Source: Erwinia rhapontici (GTDB taxonomy: Bacteria > Pseudomonadota > Gammaproteobacteria > Enterobacterales > Enterobacteriaceae). From it: a DNA stretch of 64,000 bases. Shown piece by piece: positions 8,368 through 16,853 of this stretch. Position 1 is the stretch's first letter. Each line of letters starts with the position of its first letter. The DNA lies in contig NZ_VRKO01000018.1 of NCBI RefSeq assembly GCF_012271765.1, positions 1 to 64,000 of the forward strand, read 5' to 3'. A program made the translations under genes and the position numbers. A model generated the notes under the pieces. That model made no database searches. It was not told the origin of the DNA and saw only the letters and a program-made list of their open reading frames with translations.

Positions 8368-10893
8368 TTATTCCTTGATTTGATTCTGGGGCTTACCCGA
8401 CATCGCGTGGTCGCCGATACACGGCAGTAGAAGATTATCCAGCCTGTCTTTATTCAATAGCGGCAGCGTAATCTGGCACTGTTGTCTGCCATCCCAGGAG
8501 ACGCTCAAATGTTCTCCTGACTGCATGCCACTGAGATAAACGCTGCCGCCATACGCCACCAACCCCACCGCCTGCTGACGTGCATTCATCACCTGTGCTC
8601 CGAACGGCGGGGATGTCCCCTCTTCAAGACGGATAACGGCCATCGCTTTCAATCCCGCCAGTACCGGAAAATGACGATAACCAATCGCCCCTTCGGTGAG
8701 CGTGGCGTGCACAATGGATGAGGTAACTTCGGCGTTTTCCGGCAGTTTATTAATATCAATGCCCACCTGATTTCGGTAATAGCTGCTGATATCGGAAATC
8801 ACTAATTTCCCGCGACTATTGCTGTAAACAATTCCGCCGTTGGCCCGCACTGGAATATTGGCAACACCGTCGGTATCCAGTAATAAACGCGTTCCCCCAG
8901 GAGAGTTCTGACGGTGCGCCGCTACCCCTTTTGCTGTCGCGGTTATTCCACCTTTCAACGAGGCGCCAAAGGCCTGAAAATTATCTTGCTGCACATTGAC
9001 GCTTCCGGTCAGCTGTGCACTACTGCCATCATGCAGATAATATCCGGACAGGGTATTACTGCTATTGGTGGTTCCGGCACTGAGACTGTAACTGTCGTTA
9101 TTATTTATCTGGTTGTAATAATTAACCTGCTGGCTGTTATTATTGCGCCCACTCGAACCGCTATAGCTGAGAGTGCCCTGATGACCAATAGGTAATGATA
9201 AAGAGAGATAAAGCCCTTTATCACTCAGTTGGTTATAACGGTTCTGCCAGGCAGAGAATGAAAGGCTGGCATTTTTCCACTGCAGAATGTCGAAGTAGCG
9301 CGACAATGCCAGGCTATAGCGTTCGCTTTCCGGCCTGTCCCAATAGGTTTGACGGTTGTAACTGAGCTGTGCGCTGGTTCCCAGTGCCCGCAAATCCTGA
9401 GCCAGCGTGACGGTGTACATTTCACGGCTGTTGCTTTGCCCGTTACCGTGACGTTCGGCATCGAGAAATGCATCCATCGTCATAAACTCGCGTTCAGAAA
9501 AGCGATAGCCGGCAAAGGTGACCTGACTGCCATAATCGTCAAAGCGTTTGGAATAGCTCAGTCGGTATGAATTCCCCTGACGGGTATCTCCCCACGGAAG
9601 TCGGGCCACCGAATGAGTCACGTCAAAAGACATGGCACCGAACACCAGCAGATCGCGACCAATCCCGCTGGCAAGCGCCTGATAGTGCTCACTGCCGATC
9701 GCTCCGCCATACAGCGACCAGCCGTTATTCACTCCCCAGGAGAATTCGCCGCTGGCAAACTGCGGCCCACTCATACTGTGCTGCCCGTTTATCGGCTGCC
9801 CCAGCGCCATTTTGTAACGCAACTGTCCGGGACGCGTCAGATAGGGGATCGTCGCGGTGTTAAGGGTGAAAGTCTGAACCGACCCATCCTCTTCTTCGAT
9901 ACGAACCTGTAATTCCCCCAGCACTGAATCATCAATATCCTGGATGCGGAACGGCCCTGCGGCCACCTGAGTCTGATAAAGGACACGTCCCTGATGCATC
10001 ACGACGACTCTGGCGTGGGTACGCGCCACACCGGTAATTTCCGGTGCGTAGCCACGGAGGTTGGGAGGTAACATATTGTCATCGGTGATCAGGCTGACAC
10101 CAGCAAAGCGGAAGCTGTCGAAAATATCAGAGACCAGATAGTCCTCACCGACTACCAGCCTGGCTCCGCTTTCCGGCAGCGCGCGTGAGGCAGAGTAACG
10201 CGTCCAGTCGAAGGTATTGCGCGTAATACCATTGAGTGTGTCGCGACGCCCCTGCCAGTCTGCACGTAGCCGCCAGGGACCGAGGTTGGCACCGGCGACG
10301 CCTGTTCCGGCGGTGGTTCGCTGCTCACCGGCATGAGGGGTAAAACGGACCTGGCTATTCAGGTTGTAATCAAACAGCACGCCAGGGATCCCCTCATCCC
10401 AACGCGAGGGAGGATCCCAGTTGGCGGACTGATAGTTGAGGAATGCCTGTGGCACACTAATCGCCAGCGTTGTGGTGGAAAGATCGCCCCTTGCCTGCAT
10501 TCCTTTCAGGCTGCGAATATCGAGGCACTGCCCCTCATGCCACCACTTCAACGTACTGACAGATTCGGATCGCAGCCCCAGCTCGCTGACGAGTTGCGCA
10601 TCAAGGCACGGCAGGCTCGTCTCAGGATGGTCTTCCGCTAAATAAAAATTGATGGCGCGTTCTGCCAGCGGATCGTTATTCAGACGGATATTCATGGGGT
10701 AACGACCCGGCATGATGTAGCCCTTATGGGTAAAATTCGATACATCAATATTCTGACGGTCTTCCACATCAAACAGATCGGTATTGAACTGAATATCATC
10801 AGCATGAACACGACCACCCCATACCGCCAACCCCAGAAAAATGGAAATAGACAATATCCCTGGAAATTTTATTTTTAATGTTACTTTTTCCAT
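8368..10893 (-). CDS. outer-membrane fimbrial usher (FimD/PapC-like)
   Basis: Usher of 841 residues with a long signal peptide ending at VHADD, then the N-terminal chaperone-binding domain (FNTDLFDVEDRQNIDVSNF). A Cys pair (LPCLDAQLV and GQCLDI) follows, then a 24-strand beta-barrel interrupted by a plug. The C-terminal domains have the closing Cys pair in RQQCQITL and LLPCIG. It secretes and assembles the pilus through the outer membrane. Full length and no frameshift seen. Usher precedes chaperone, as in pap-type clusters and unlike fim. It lies 91 bases downstream of the major pilin gene, with a hairpin in between. Confidence 0.95.
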   Translation of the reverse strand: MEKVTLKIKFPGILSISIFLGLAVWGGRVHADDIQFNTDLFDVEDRQNIDVSNFTHKGYIMPGRYPMNIRLNNDPLAERAINFYLAEDHPETSLPCLDAQLVSELGLRSESVSTLKWWHEGQCLDIRSLKGMQARGDLSTTTLAISVPQAFLNYQSANWDPPSRWDEGIPGVLFDYNLNSQVRFTPHAGEQRTTAGTGVAGANLGPWRLRADWQGRRDTLNGITRNTFDWTRYSASRALPESGARLVVGEDYLVSDIFDSFRFAGVSLITDDNMLPPNLRGYAPEITGVARTHARVVVMHQGRVLYQTQVAAGPFRIQDIDDSVLGELQVRIEEEDGSVQTFTLNTATIPYLTRPGQLRYKMALGQPINGQHSMSGPQFASGEFSWGVNNGWSLYGGAIGSEHYQALASGIGRDLLVFGAMSFDVTHSVARLPWGDTRQGNSYRLSYSKRFDDYGSQVTFAGYRFSEREFMTMDAFLDAERHGNGQSNSREMYTVTLAQDLRALGTSAQLSYNRQTYWDRPESERYSLALSRYFDILQWKNASLSFSAWQNRYNQLSDKGLYLSLSLPIGHQGTLSYSGSSGRNNNSQQVNYYNQINNNDSYSLSAGTTNSSNTLSGYYLHDGSSAQLTGSVNVQQDNFQAFGASLKGGITATAKGVAAHRQNSPGGTRLLLDTDGVANIPVRANGGIVYSNSRGKLVISDISSYYRNQVGIDINKLPENAEVTSSIVHATLTEGAIGYRHFPVLAGLKAMAVIRLEEGTSPPFGAQVMNARQQAVGLVAYGGSVYLSGMQSGEHLSVSWDGRQQCQITLPLLNKDRLDNLLLPCIGDHAMSGKPQNQIKE

Positions 10894-10938
10894 AATTAAG
10901 CAGGCGGAGGATCCGTTTTCGTCTGATAAACAAATAAA

Positions 10939-10962
10939 TAGCGCCCGGGATCCCGGACGCCA
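10939..10962 (-). terminator. intra-operon hairpin between major pilin and usher genes
   Basis: On the minus strand a 10-bp stem GCGTCCGGGA/TCCCGGGCGC (one T-G wobble, very small loop) follows the pilin stop codon and is followed by an AT-rich tract. Such hairpins after the major pilin cap the pilin transcript and reduce read-through into usher and chaperone genes, giving excess rod subunit. Attenuator versus RNA-stability role cannot be decided from sequence. Confidence 0.65.
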
Positions 10963-10984
10963 TGTTCATCCGGCAAAAAGGATA

Positions 10985-11512
10985 TCAGGGATAAGCCAGG
11001 GTGAAATTTGTGACCGCGGTGAATGCACCCGTGCCTACAGCAACAGGTTCATCGGTTGTACCATCACCTTTCAGTGCTGCGGTGAATTGCAGAGTGTTCG
11101 CACCACCATTAATATTCTGTGCTGTAGTTGCTGTACCCAGCTCGATTTTCTTGCCGCTACCATCGCGCAAAAGAATACTGGCACCGCTTGCTTCTCCGGT
11201 AATACCCAGTCGGCCATCCACACCGGATTTACCGGTAAAGGTCGCGGTTACCGTTTTTTTCGTGCTGTTATCGCAGTTCTGTAAATCAATGGTAAAAGGG
11301 ATCGCAGTCTGCTCTCCGCCGTTAGCCAGCAATGTATTCGACACCTGCCCCAGAGGGATTTTCTGGTCGTCAACATTGGGTGCAATTGAGCAAGGTGCAT
11401 TGACGATTGAACCGTAAAAAGTAATTTTACCACTTCCTTCATCGGCGGCATTAACTGCACCTGACACTGCGATAGTGAAAAGTGAAATAGCAGCGATTTT
11501 TTTAATTTCCAT
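10985..11512 (-). CDS. major type-1-like fimbrial subunit
   Basis: Rod pilin of 175 residues. It has a signal peptide ending VNAA, then GSGKITFYGSIVNAPCSIAP with the first conserved Cys, a second Cys in IDLQNCDN, and the C-terminal donor strand ending FTAVTNFTLAYP with penultimate Tyr. It is the first gene of the operon and the only one separated from the rest by a hairpin, as expected for the most abundant subunit. The ribosome site AAGGA lies 8-9 bases before the ATG. Clearly related to FimA/FimG family pilins, but too variable a family to assign a symbol. Confidence 0.9.
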   Translation of the reverse strand: MEIKKIAAISLFTIAVSGAVNAADEGSGKITFYGSIVNAPCSIAPNVDDQKIPLGQVSNTLLANGGEQTAIPFTIDLQNCDNSTKKTVTATFTGKSGVDGRLGITGEASGASILLRDGSGKKIELGTATTAQNINGGANTLQFTAALKGDGTTDEPVAVGTGAFTAVTNFTLAYP

Positions 11513-11915
11513 TTAGATATCCTTGAGTTTTATCTGTCTTGCAGAATGATCCATCCTCACAAAAGCTCCGGCTTTAGTTTACTTAAATGACAGCCAGACT
11601 CATCTCGGGTATTCCGTTGTGAAGTGCCGCAATACTAATCCGATCTTTCATCAAGTCACTGTCCATTTTTGTTGTTAATTTAAAAACCTTAAAAAACATA
11701 AAGTTAAATATATTATTAACATTGTGATAGCATTTTTAAGTGGAGCGATATATTCAACAACAACTAAATACATGTAAAACAAGGTGTTTATTATCCAGCT
11801 ATCGAATCCATAGAGAAAAACGCAAAGCAAAATATCTTAGTTGGTTGACACAATCACCTGTGGCAAATAAGATAATTCTTACCAATTTTAAAATAAGAAA
11901 ATAAGATATTTACGT
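11513..11915. promoter_or_regulatory. divergent control region between pilin operon and unknown gene
   Basis: About 400 AT-rich bases. A strong sigma-70 promoter pointing right is visible: TTGACA at 11845-11850, a 17-base spacer, and TAAGAT at 11868-11873. It is flanked by a perfect 10-base inverted repeat, AAATATCTTA at 11830-11839 and TAAGATATTT at 11902-11911. No convincing promoter could be picked for the leftward pilin gene. No site-specific recombinase gene is present nearby. Confidence 0.6.
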
Positions 11916-12767
11916 ATGCCTTTTGTTAGTAGGAAGAAGTTAGCGCTGGAAGTTAAGCTAAAAAGTATGTCCAGGGAATTCAGGGAGAGGAGTAAGATTG
12001 ATGATGCCATTCAATGCCACTATGATCTTTTACTTAAACAGTACTTAACTAATCCGCTCTATTTCAAGACTCTGTTCAAGGCAAACAGATTTATTGTCGG
12101 CTCAGCCATATTAGGTATTTACTACACACGTTCAGGTAGTACGTTTAAAGACATTAAACGATTTTGTATTGGAAATGACCTGTTTAGCAGTAATTCACTG
12201 GATTCTTTTTTGCTTTTTTTGCGCGTGGGGGGAAGACTGGAGGTTTATCGCGATGCAAAAGATAAACGTAAGCTCAACTATAAACCGACAACGAAAGCGC
12301 TGGCAGAAACCCGGCGCATGATTAACACGATGCTGATTCCTTGTGCCATGTTGATAGATGATTTTGATTTGAACTTTTATCAAAAACATCCAAATTTTGT
12401 GCCGGAATTCTTCCGCACTTACTCAGAGATCACCCTGAATCGGTTATTTCTGCATGATTTGGTGCCAGGCAGCGGCGAGTTTTTGAGTCGGGATGGCGGT
12501 CATATGATTATGTTTAATATCTATCTTGAGAGCATCAAACAGAAATCACCGATCATTCATTACAATATTCTCAAAGCCGCTTTTTTCTGTGGCGTCTCAA
12601 GGTCACATATTCGGCGCTGCCTACAGGCAGCAGAGCAGGTCAATCTGCTGAAGATACAGGACGAGTCACAGCAACTCGCACTTTCTCAGGAATTTATTGA
12701 TATGGTAAAAGATTATTTTTGTATTTATCTGGCGACTGTTGAACACGGGTTATCTGGGATGCGATAA
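11916..12767 (+). CDS. AT-rich gene of unknown function, possible DNA-binding regulator
   Basis: Not recognised as a named family. The 283-residue product is basic, has no signal peptide or membrane helix, and its codons are more AT-rich than its neighbours. Two regions look like winged-helix folds. About 55-125 (FIVGSAILGIYYTRSG, then a helix pair and a VGGRLEVYRDAKDKRKL hairpin) could be the first. About 205-270 (KAAFFCGVSRSHIRRCLQAAEQVNLL) reads like a helix-turn-helix in which SRSHIRRCL is the recognition helix. It is transcribed away from the fimbrial operon from a strong promoter, so a role in controlling that operon is a reasonable guess only. Base composition suggests lateral acquisition. 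Confidence 0.7.
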   Translation: MPFVSRKKLALEVKLKSMSREFRERSKIDDAIQCHYDLLLKQYLTNPLYFKTLFKANRFIVGSAILGIYYTRSGSTFKDIKRFCIGNDLFSSNSLDSFLLFLRVGGRLEVYRDAKDKRKLNYKPTTKALAETRRMINTMLIPCAMLIDDFDLNFYQKHPNFVPEFFRTYSEITLNRLFLHDLVPGSGEFLSRDGGHMIMFNIYLESIKQKSPIIHYNILKAAFFCGVSRSHIRRCLQAAEQVNLLKIQDESQQLALSQEFIDMVKDYFCIYLATVEHGLSGMR

Positions 12768-12769
12768 AA

Positions 12770-12802
12770 CGAAAAACCCCGCGCTGTTGCCAGCACGGGG
12801 TC
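12770..12802 (-). terminator. terminator of the last tRNA-Ser gene
   Basis: On the minus strand, a 10-bp stem CCCCGTGCTG/CAGCGCGGGG (one T-G wobble) with a GCAA tetraloop is followed by TTTTTCG. It lies directly after the 3' end of tRNA copy 1. Confidence 0.85.
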
Positions 12803-12810
12803 AGAATGGA

Positions 12811-12898
12811 TGGTGGAAGCGTAGAGATTCGAACTCTAGAACGGTTTCCCGTCGCCGGTTTTCAAGACCGGTGCCTTCAGCCACTCGGCCACGCTTCC
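12811..12898 (-). tRNA. serT: tRNA-Ser(UGA), copy 1 of 3
   Basis: An 88-base class II tRNA with encoded CCA. The acceptor stem is GGAAGCG/CGCTTCC, the anticodon loop CTTGAAA has anticodon TGA, and a long variable arm (GACGGGAAACCGTTC) is typical of serine tRNAs. It is almost the same as E. coli serT, which also lies next to yccA. It reads UCA and related codons. Last in the array in transcription order, with its own promoter and terminator. Confidence 0.97.
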
Positions 12899-12948
12899 AC
12901 ACGGTTATCAGCTTTGCTTAAGAAGACTCTCGCTAACTGATGGAGCGC

Positions 12949-12977
12949 AGTATAGGAGATGTTTTTCACTTTGCCAA
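12949..12977 (-). promoter_or_regulatory. promoter of tRNA-Ser copy 1
   Basis: Reading leftward: -35 TTGGCA (12972-12977), a 17-base spacer, and -10 TATACT (12949-12954), followed by a GC-rich GCGCTCC discriminator as in stringently controlled stable-RNA promoters. The predicted 5' leader is roughly 44 bases. Confidence 0.8.
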
Positions 12978-13106
12978 CACTATTTTTCGCTACTTTGTTG
13001 ATTTTGTGAGCATTTGTGATTGTTTGCTGTAAATTTCAGCAATAGAGATCAAAAAGGAGTAAAAAGCCGCAGCAGCACATCACCCGCTTTTTTATTTCGC
13101 GCATAG

Positions 13107-13135
13107 CAAAACGGGCCAGCTTACGCTGACCCGTT
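13107..13135 (-). terminator. terminator after tRNA-Ser copy 2
   Basis: Minus-strand stem AACGGGTCAGC/GCTGGCCCGTT with a GTAA loop (one mismatch or wobble), followed by T residues, just past the 3' end of copy 2. Confidence 0.82.
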
Positions 13136-13143
13136 GGATTTGA

Positions 13144-13231
13144 TGGTGGAAGCGTAGAGATTCGAACTCTAGAACGGTTTCCCGTCGCCGGTTTTCAAGA
13201 CCGGTGCCTTCAGCCACTCGGCCACGCTTCC
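13144..13231 (-). tRNA. serT: tRNA-Ser(UGA), copy 2 of 3
   Basis: Same 88-base sequence as copy 1, with TGA anticodon, long variable arm and encoded CCA. It starts 333 bases from copy 1. Its promoter (13282-13310) and terminator (13107-13135) lie inside the repeat unit, so it can be expressed independently. Confidence 0.97.
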
Positions 13232-13281
13232 ACACGGTTATCAGCTTTGCTTAAGAAGACTCTCGCTAACTGATGGAGCGC

Positions 13282-13310
13282 AGTATAGGAGATGTTTTTC
13301 ACTTTGCCAA
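13282..13310 (-). promoter_or_regulatory. promoter of tRNA-Ser copy 2
   Basis: The same promoter as that of copy 1, displaced by 333 bases: TTGGCA at 13305-13310, 17-base spacer, TATACT at 13282-13287. Confidence 0.8.
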
Positions 13311-13439
13311 CACTATTTTTCGCTACTTTGTTGATTTTGTGAGCATTTGTGATTGTTTGCTGTAAATTTCAGCAATAGAGATCAAAAAGGAGTAAAAAGC
13401 CGCAGCAGCACATCACCCGCTTTTTTATTTCGCGCATAG

Positions 13440-13468
13440 CAAAACGGGCCAGCTTACGCTGACCCGTT
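13440..13468 (-). terminator. terminator after tRNA-Ser copy 3
   Basis: Identical to the hairpin at 13107-13135. It ends the transcript of the promoter-proximal, probably ancestral copy. Confidence 0.82.
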
Positions 13469-13476
13469 GGATTTGA

Positions 13477-13564
13477 TGGTGGAAGCGTAGAGATTCGAAC
13501 TCTAGAACGGTTTCCCGTCGCCGGTTTTCAAGACCGGTGCCTTCAGCCACTCGGCCACGCTTCC
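13477..13564 (-). tRNA. serT: tRNA-Ser(UGA), copy 3 of 3
   Basis: Third 88-base copy, identical in the mature part. Its 5' flank differs from the other two: after five shared bases the sequence changes and a different promoter lies only about 12 bases away. Because its upstream side joins the conserved yccA flank, it is probably the original serT and the other two are duplicates; this is inference. Confidence 0.97.
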
Positions 13565-13576
13565 ACAATGGGGCGC

Positions 13577-13605
13577 ACTATAAACATCCCTGTTCTGCTT
13601 GTAAA
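13577..13605 (-). promoter_or_regulatory. promoter of tRNA-Ser copy 3
   Basis: Reading leftward: TTTACA (13600-13605), a 17-base spacer, TATAGT (13577-13582), then GCGCCCC, a strongly GC-rich discriminator. The leader is only a few bases, unlike those of copies 1 and 2. Confidence 0.8.
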
Positions 13606-13792
13606 GTGAGTTTTGTATCAACTGCCAAAAAAAAAGCCTCAAACGGTTTGATTGTCGCTAATATCGCCATCTTGTTTAAAGAATCAGCGGATTAGCGCGT
13701 AAAGAAGGGTAAAACGCCTTTCCCCACCGCCATCTGCTCCTTATTCTGCATGATAGTCTGAGTCTTACTTTCGTGACCCTAAGAGGTGATTT

Positions 13793-14449
13793 ATGGATCG
13801 CATTGTTTCGTCCACGCGCGACAGCTCGTTACTGAGCACGCACACAGTCCTGCGTAATACTTATTTTCTGCTCGGCCTGACCTTAGCGTTCTCAGCGGTG
13901 ACTGCCACGCTAAGTACTGTGTACGCGCTGCCGGCACCCGGTTTAATACTGATGCTGGTCGGCTTTTATGGTCTGATGTTCCTGACCCATCGCCTGGCTA
14001 ACAGCCCGGCGGGTATTCTGGCGGCCTTTGCCTTTACCGGTTTCCTGGGTTATTGCCTGGGCCCAATCCTGAACAGCTTCCTGTCTGCTGGAATGGGTGA
14101 TGTGATCGGGCTGGCATTAGGGGGCACAGCATTAGTCTTCTTCTGCTGTTCAGCCTATGTGCTGACCACCCGTAAGGACATGTCTTTCCTTTCCGGGATG
14201 CTGATGGCGGGCTTTGTGGTGCTGTTGATTGCCGTCGTGGCCAATATCTTCCTTAACATCCCTGCCCTGCATATGGCGATCAGCGTGCTGTTTGTGCTGT
14301 TCTCTACCGGGGCCATTCTGTGGGAAACCAGCAACATCATTCACGGTGGCGAAACCAACTATATCCGCGCCACCGTCAGTCTGTATGTTTCTATCTACAA
14401 CATCTTTGTCAGTCTGCTGAGCCTGCTGGGTATGTCACGCAGTAACTAA
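13793..14449 (+). CDS. yccA: YccA, Bax-inhibitor-1 family inner-membrane protein
   Basis: A 218-residue polytopic membrane protein with seven predicted helices and the UPF0005/BI-1 signature ([22 protein letters not shown] early; [16 protein letters not shown] at the end). In E. coli YccA is a substrate and modulator of the membrane protease FtsH and can protect SecY from degradation. The short acidic N-terminus ([12 protein letters not shown]) is the part FtsH grips in E. coli. It has the same length and position beside serT as in E. coli. Confidence 0.95.
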   Translation: MDRIVSSTRDSSLLSTHTVLRNTYFLLGLTLAFSAVTATLSTVYALPAPGLILMLVGFYGLMFLTHRLANSPAGILAAFAFTGFLGYCLGPILNSFLSAGMGDVIGLALGGTALVFFCCSAYVLTTRKDMSFLSGMLMAGFVVLLIAVVANIFLNIPALHMAISVLFVLFSTGAILWETSNIIHGGETNYIRATVSLYVSIYNIFVSLLSLLGMSRSN

Positions 14450-14469
14450 GTCATACAAACAACGTTATT

Positions 14470-14498
14470 AAAGCCCCGCACTGCGGGGCTTTATTTTT
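14470..14498 (+). terminator. terminator after yccA
   Basis: Stem AAAGCCCCGCA/TGCGGGGCTTT with a tiny loop, followed by ATTTTTG, 20 bases past the yccA stop. Confidence 0.88.
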
Positions 14499-14547
14499 GC
14501 TGGGCCAAAAGTTTGGTAAACTGATCGCCGATTTTTAGTGTGAGGCA

Positions 14548-14880
14548 ATGACAGTGCAGTTTGACGGGAAAGAGATTGAACGTGACGCTCAGGGATATTT
14601 GAAATCTACTGCCGCGTGGAGCGAAGGGCTGGCCCCGCTGTTAGCCGCAGAGGAAGGGATTGAATTAAGTGAGGCCCACTGGGAGGTGGTGCACTTTGTG
14701 CGCGCCTTCTATCTGGAGTTCAATACCTCCCCGGCGGTGAGAATGCTGGTGAAAGCGATGGCACAAAAGTACGGCGAAGAGAAAGGTAACAGCCGCTATC
14801 TGTTCCGACTGTTCCCAAAAGGCCCTGCGAAGCAGGCAACAAAAATTGCCGGACTACCAAAACCTGCCAAGTGCCTGTAA
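14548..14880 (+). CDS. tusE: sulfur transfer protein TusE
   Basis: DsrC/TusE family, 110 residues. It accepts sulfur from the TusBCD complex and passes it to MnmA for 2-thiouridine formation at the wobble base of tRNAs for Lys, Glu and Gln. The essential penultimate Cys is present (ending KPAKCL), as are the family blocks [15 protein letters not shown] and [18 protein letters not shown]. It is convergent with acyP, which ends four bases after its stop. Confidence 0.95.
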   Translation: MTVQFDGKEIERDAQGYLKSTAAWSEGLAPLLAAEEGIELSEAHWEVVHFVRAFYLEFNTSPAVRMLVKAMAQKYGEEKGNSRYLFRLFPKGPAKQATKIAGLPKPAKCL

Positions 14881-14883
14881 ACA

Positions 14884-15162
14884 TTAAATCGTGCTAAATC
14901 CGTGCGGAAGGTGTGCGGGATGGTGTGGCTCCGCCAGCACCTTCTCCACGCGGGCGCTGCGTGGCCCACCTGCTTTTAGCCACGCCAGCAGGGCCTCAAC
15001 CTGCTGCGCCTCACCGCAGGCCAGCACTTCAACACTGCCGTCATCCAGATTTTTGGCATACCCCTTCACGCCCAGCGCTTTTGCTTCCCGCTGAGTGCTG
15101 TAACGAAACCCGACGCCCTGAACACTACCGTGGACCCATACGCGGATGCAGATGATTGCCAT
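14884..15162 (-). CDS. acyP: acylphosphatase
   Basis: Small enzyme of 92 residues that hydrolyses carboxyl-phosphate bonds. It has the signature [10 protein letters not shown] with catalytic Arg20, then [13 protein letters not shown] with the catalytic Asn38. The ATG at 15162 has a strong AGGAGAG ribosome site; the longer in-frame extension to 15348 runs into rlmI and is not supported. It is divergent from rlmI with about 88 bases between them. Confidence 0.95.
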   Translation of the reverse strand: MAIICIRVWVHGSVQGVGFRYSTQREAKALGVKGYAKNLDDGSVEVLACGEAQQVEALLAWLKAGGPRSARVEKVLAEPHHPAHLPHGFSTI

Positions 15163-15250
15163 TTTCTCTCCTCTTGCCAACACCGATTGCTTTTTCGTGG
15201 TCGGCACCGGACAATATCGACTGATTCTCTGAGTGTAAGCATAGCAAAAT

Positions 15251-16441
15251 ATGACTGTTCGTTTGATTCTTGCCAAAGGACGTGAAAAGTCCTTACTTCG
15301 TCGCCATCCGTGGGTTTTCTCAGGGGCAGTTGCCCGTATGGAAGGCAAAGCCCAGTCGGGTGAAACTATTGATGTCTGTGACAGCCAGGGTAAATGGCTG
15401 GCACGTGCCGCCTGGTCACCGGAATCGCAGATCCGCGCCCGCGTGTGGAGCTGGCAGCAGGATGAGTCGATTGATATCGATTTCTTCGTACGCCGTTTAC
15501 AGGCCGCGCAGCAGCTGCGTGACTGGCTGGCGCAGCGCGATAACCTTGACAGTTACCGACTGATTGCCGGTGAGTCTGATGGCTTACCGGGTATCACCAT
15601 CGACCGCTTCGGCAACTTCCTGGTGCTGCAACTGCTTTCTGCCGGTGCTGAGTATCAGCGAGCACCGCTGATTACCGCTCTGCAGACCTGCTACCCGGAT
15701 TGTGCTATCTATGACCGCTCTGATGTCAGCGTGCGTAAAAAAGAGGGTCTGGAACTGACCCAGGGCGTAGTGCTGGGTGATACTCCGCCTGAGCTGCTGC
15801 CGATTACCGAACACGGTATGAAACTGCTGGTCGACATTCAGACCGGGCATAAAACCGGTTACTACCTTGATCAGCGTGACAGCCGCCTGGCAACCCGCCG
15901 CTACGCGGAAGGCCGTCGTGTGCTCAACTGCTTCTCTTATACCGGTGGGTTTGCGGTATCGGCGCTGATGGGTAACTGCTCAGAAGTGATCAGTGTAGAT
16001 ACCTCACAGGCTGCGCTGGATGTGGCCCGCCAGAACGTGGAGCTGAACGGTCTGGATGTGAGCAAAGCGAAGTTCCAGCGTGACGATGTCTTTAAATTGC
16101 TGCGCCGTTATCGCGAGGAAGGCGAAAAATTCGATCTGATCATCATGGATCCGCCGAAATTTGTTGAGAACAAAAACCAGTTGATGGGTGCCTGCCGTGG
16201 TTATAAAGACATCAATATGCTGGCGATGCAGTTACTCAATCCTGGCGGGATGCTGATGACCTTCTCCTGCTCAGGCCTGATGGCGACTGACCTGTTCCAG
16301 AAAATCATTGCCGATGCCGCCCTTGATGCACAGCGCGACGTTCAATTTATTGAGCAGTTCCGTCAGGCTGCCGATCACCCGGTTATCGCCAGCTATCCGG
16401 AAGGAATGTATCTGAAAGGATTTGCCTGCCGCGTGTTGTAA
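15251..16441 (+). CDS. rlmI: 23S rRNA m5C1962 methyltransferase RlmI
   Basis: A 396-residue SAM-dependent methyltransferase. It has an N-terminal PUA RNA-binding domain (about 1-80; [23 protein letters not shown]), an EEHEE-type linker and a C-terminal Rossmann domain. That domain shows the SAM motif [14 protein letters not shown] and the catalytic MDPPKF. A downstream FSCSG carries the conserved Cys. Length equals E. coli RlmI (YccW), and the neighbours acyP and hspQ are the same. Confidence 0.96.
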   Translation: MTVRLILAKGREKSLLRRHPWVFSGAVARMEGKAQSGETIDVCDSQGKWLARAAWSPESQIRARVWSWQQDESIDIDFFVRRLQAAQQLRDWLAQRDNLDSYRLIAGESDGLPGITIDRFGNFLVLQLLSAGAEYQRAPLITALQTCYPDCAIYDRSDVSVRKKEGLELTQGVVLGDTPPELLPITEHGMKLLVDIQTGHKTGYYLDQRDSRLATRRYAEGRRVLNCFSYTGGFAVSALMGNCSEVISVDTSQAALDVARQNVELNGLDVSKAKFQRDDVFKLLRRYREEGEKFDLIIMDPPKFVENKNQLMGACRGYKDINMLAMQLLNPGGMLMTFSCSGLMATDLFQKIIADAALDAQRDVQFIEQFRQAADHPVIASYPEGMYLKGFACRVL

Positions 16442-16506
16442 CTTGAAAACGCTGCCTTTGCCTCCATATATATAGAGATAAGGGCAACTTTTCTCAGGAG
16501 GTTACG

Positions 16507-16824
16507 ATGATTGCCAGCAAATATGGTATCGGACAACAGGTACGCCACCAGCTACTCGGTTTTCTCGGGGTTATTGTTGATGTCGACCCGGAATACTCAT
16601 TAACCGAGCCCGCTATAGACGAGGTTGACGGCGCCGAAACGCTTCGCTCCTCACCCTGGTATCACGTGGTGATGGAAGATGATGATGGTCAGCGGGTGCA
16701 AACCTACCTGGCAGAAGCGCAAATCGCATGGGAATCACCTGGTGAGCATCCTGAACAGCCCTCTCTAGATGAACTGGCGGCATCAATCCGCCAGCAGCTC
16801 CAGGCCCCCAGCCTCAGGCATTAA
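16507..16824 (+). CDS. hspQ: heat-shock protein HspQ
   Basis: Protein of 105 residues, identical in length to E. coli HspQ (YccV), with the hallmark start [21 protein letters not shown] and an acidic middle. HspQ binds hemimethylated oriC DNA and is an adaptor or activator for Lon in several enterics. A near-perfect ribosome site (CAGGAGG) precedes the ATG. A strong terminator follows at once. Confidence 0.95.
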   Translation: MIASKYGIGQQVRHQLLGFLGVIVDVDPEYSLTEPAIDEVDGAETLRSSPWYHVVMEDDDGQRVQTYLAEAQIAWESPGEHPEQPSLDELAASIRQQLQAPSLRH

Positions 16825-16853
16825 AAAAACCCCGTTAACACGGGGTTTTTTTG
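16822..16853. terminator. bidirectional terminator between hspQ and yccU
   Basis: Stem AACCCCGT/ACACGGGGTT with a run of seven A upstream and seven T downstream, so it works for both converging genes. Confidence 0.9.

Larger units (their letters stand above)
12809..13570. repeat. 333-bp tandem repeat carrying the serT genes
   Basis: The block from about 12809 to 13141 (tRNA, leader, promoter, AT-rich spacer, terminator) is repeated at 13142-13474, apparently without any change. A third partial copy covers only the tRNA (13475 to about 13570) before the sequence diverges. The period is exactly 333 bases. Perfect identity of the roughly 245-base non-coding spacers implies recent duplication or gene conversion. 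Confidence 0.95.

Noticed and set aside
12809-13570. CRISPR-like direct repeats
   Set aside because: The repeats are 88-base tRNA genes within 333-base identical units; there are no short unique spacers and no cas genes.
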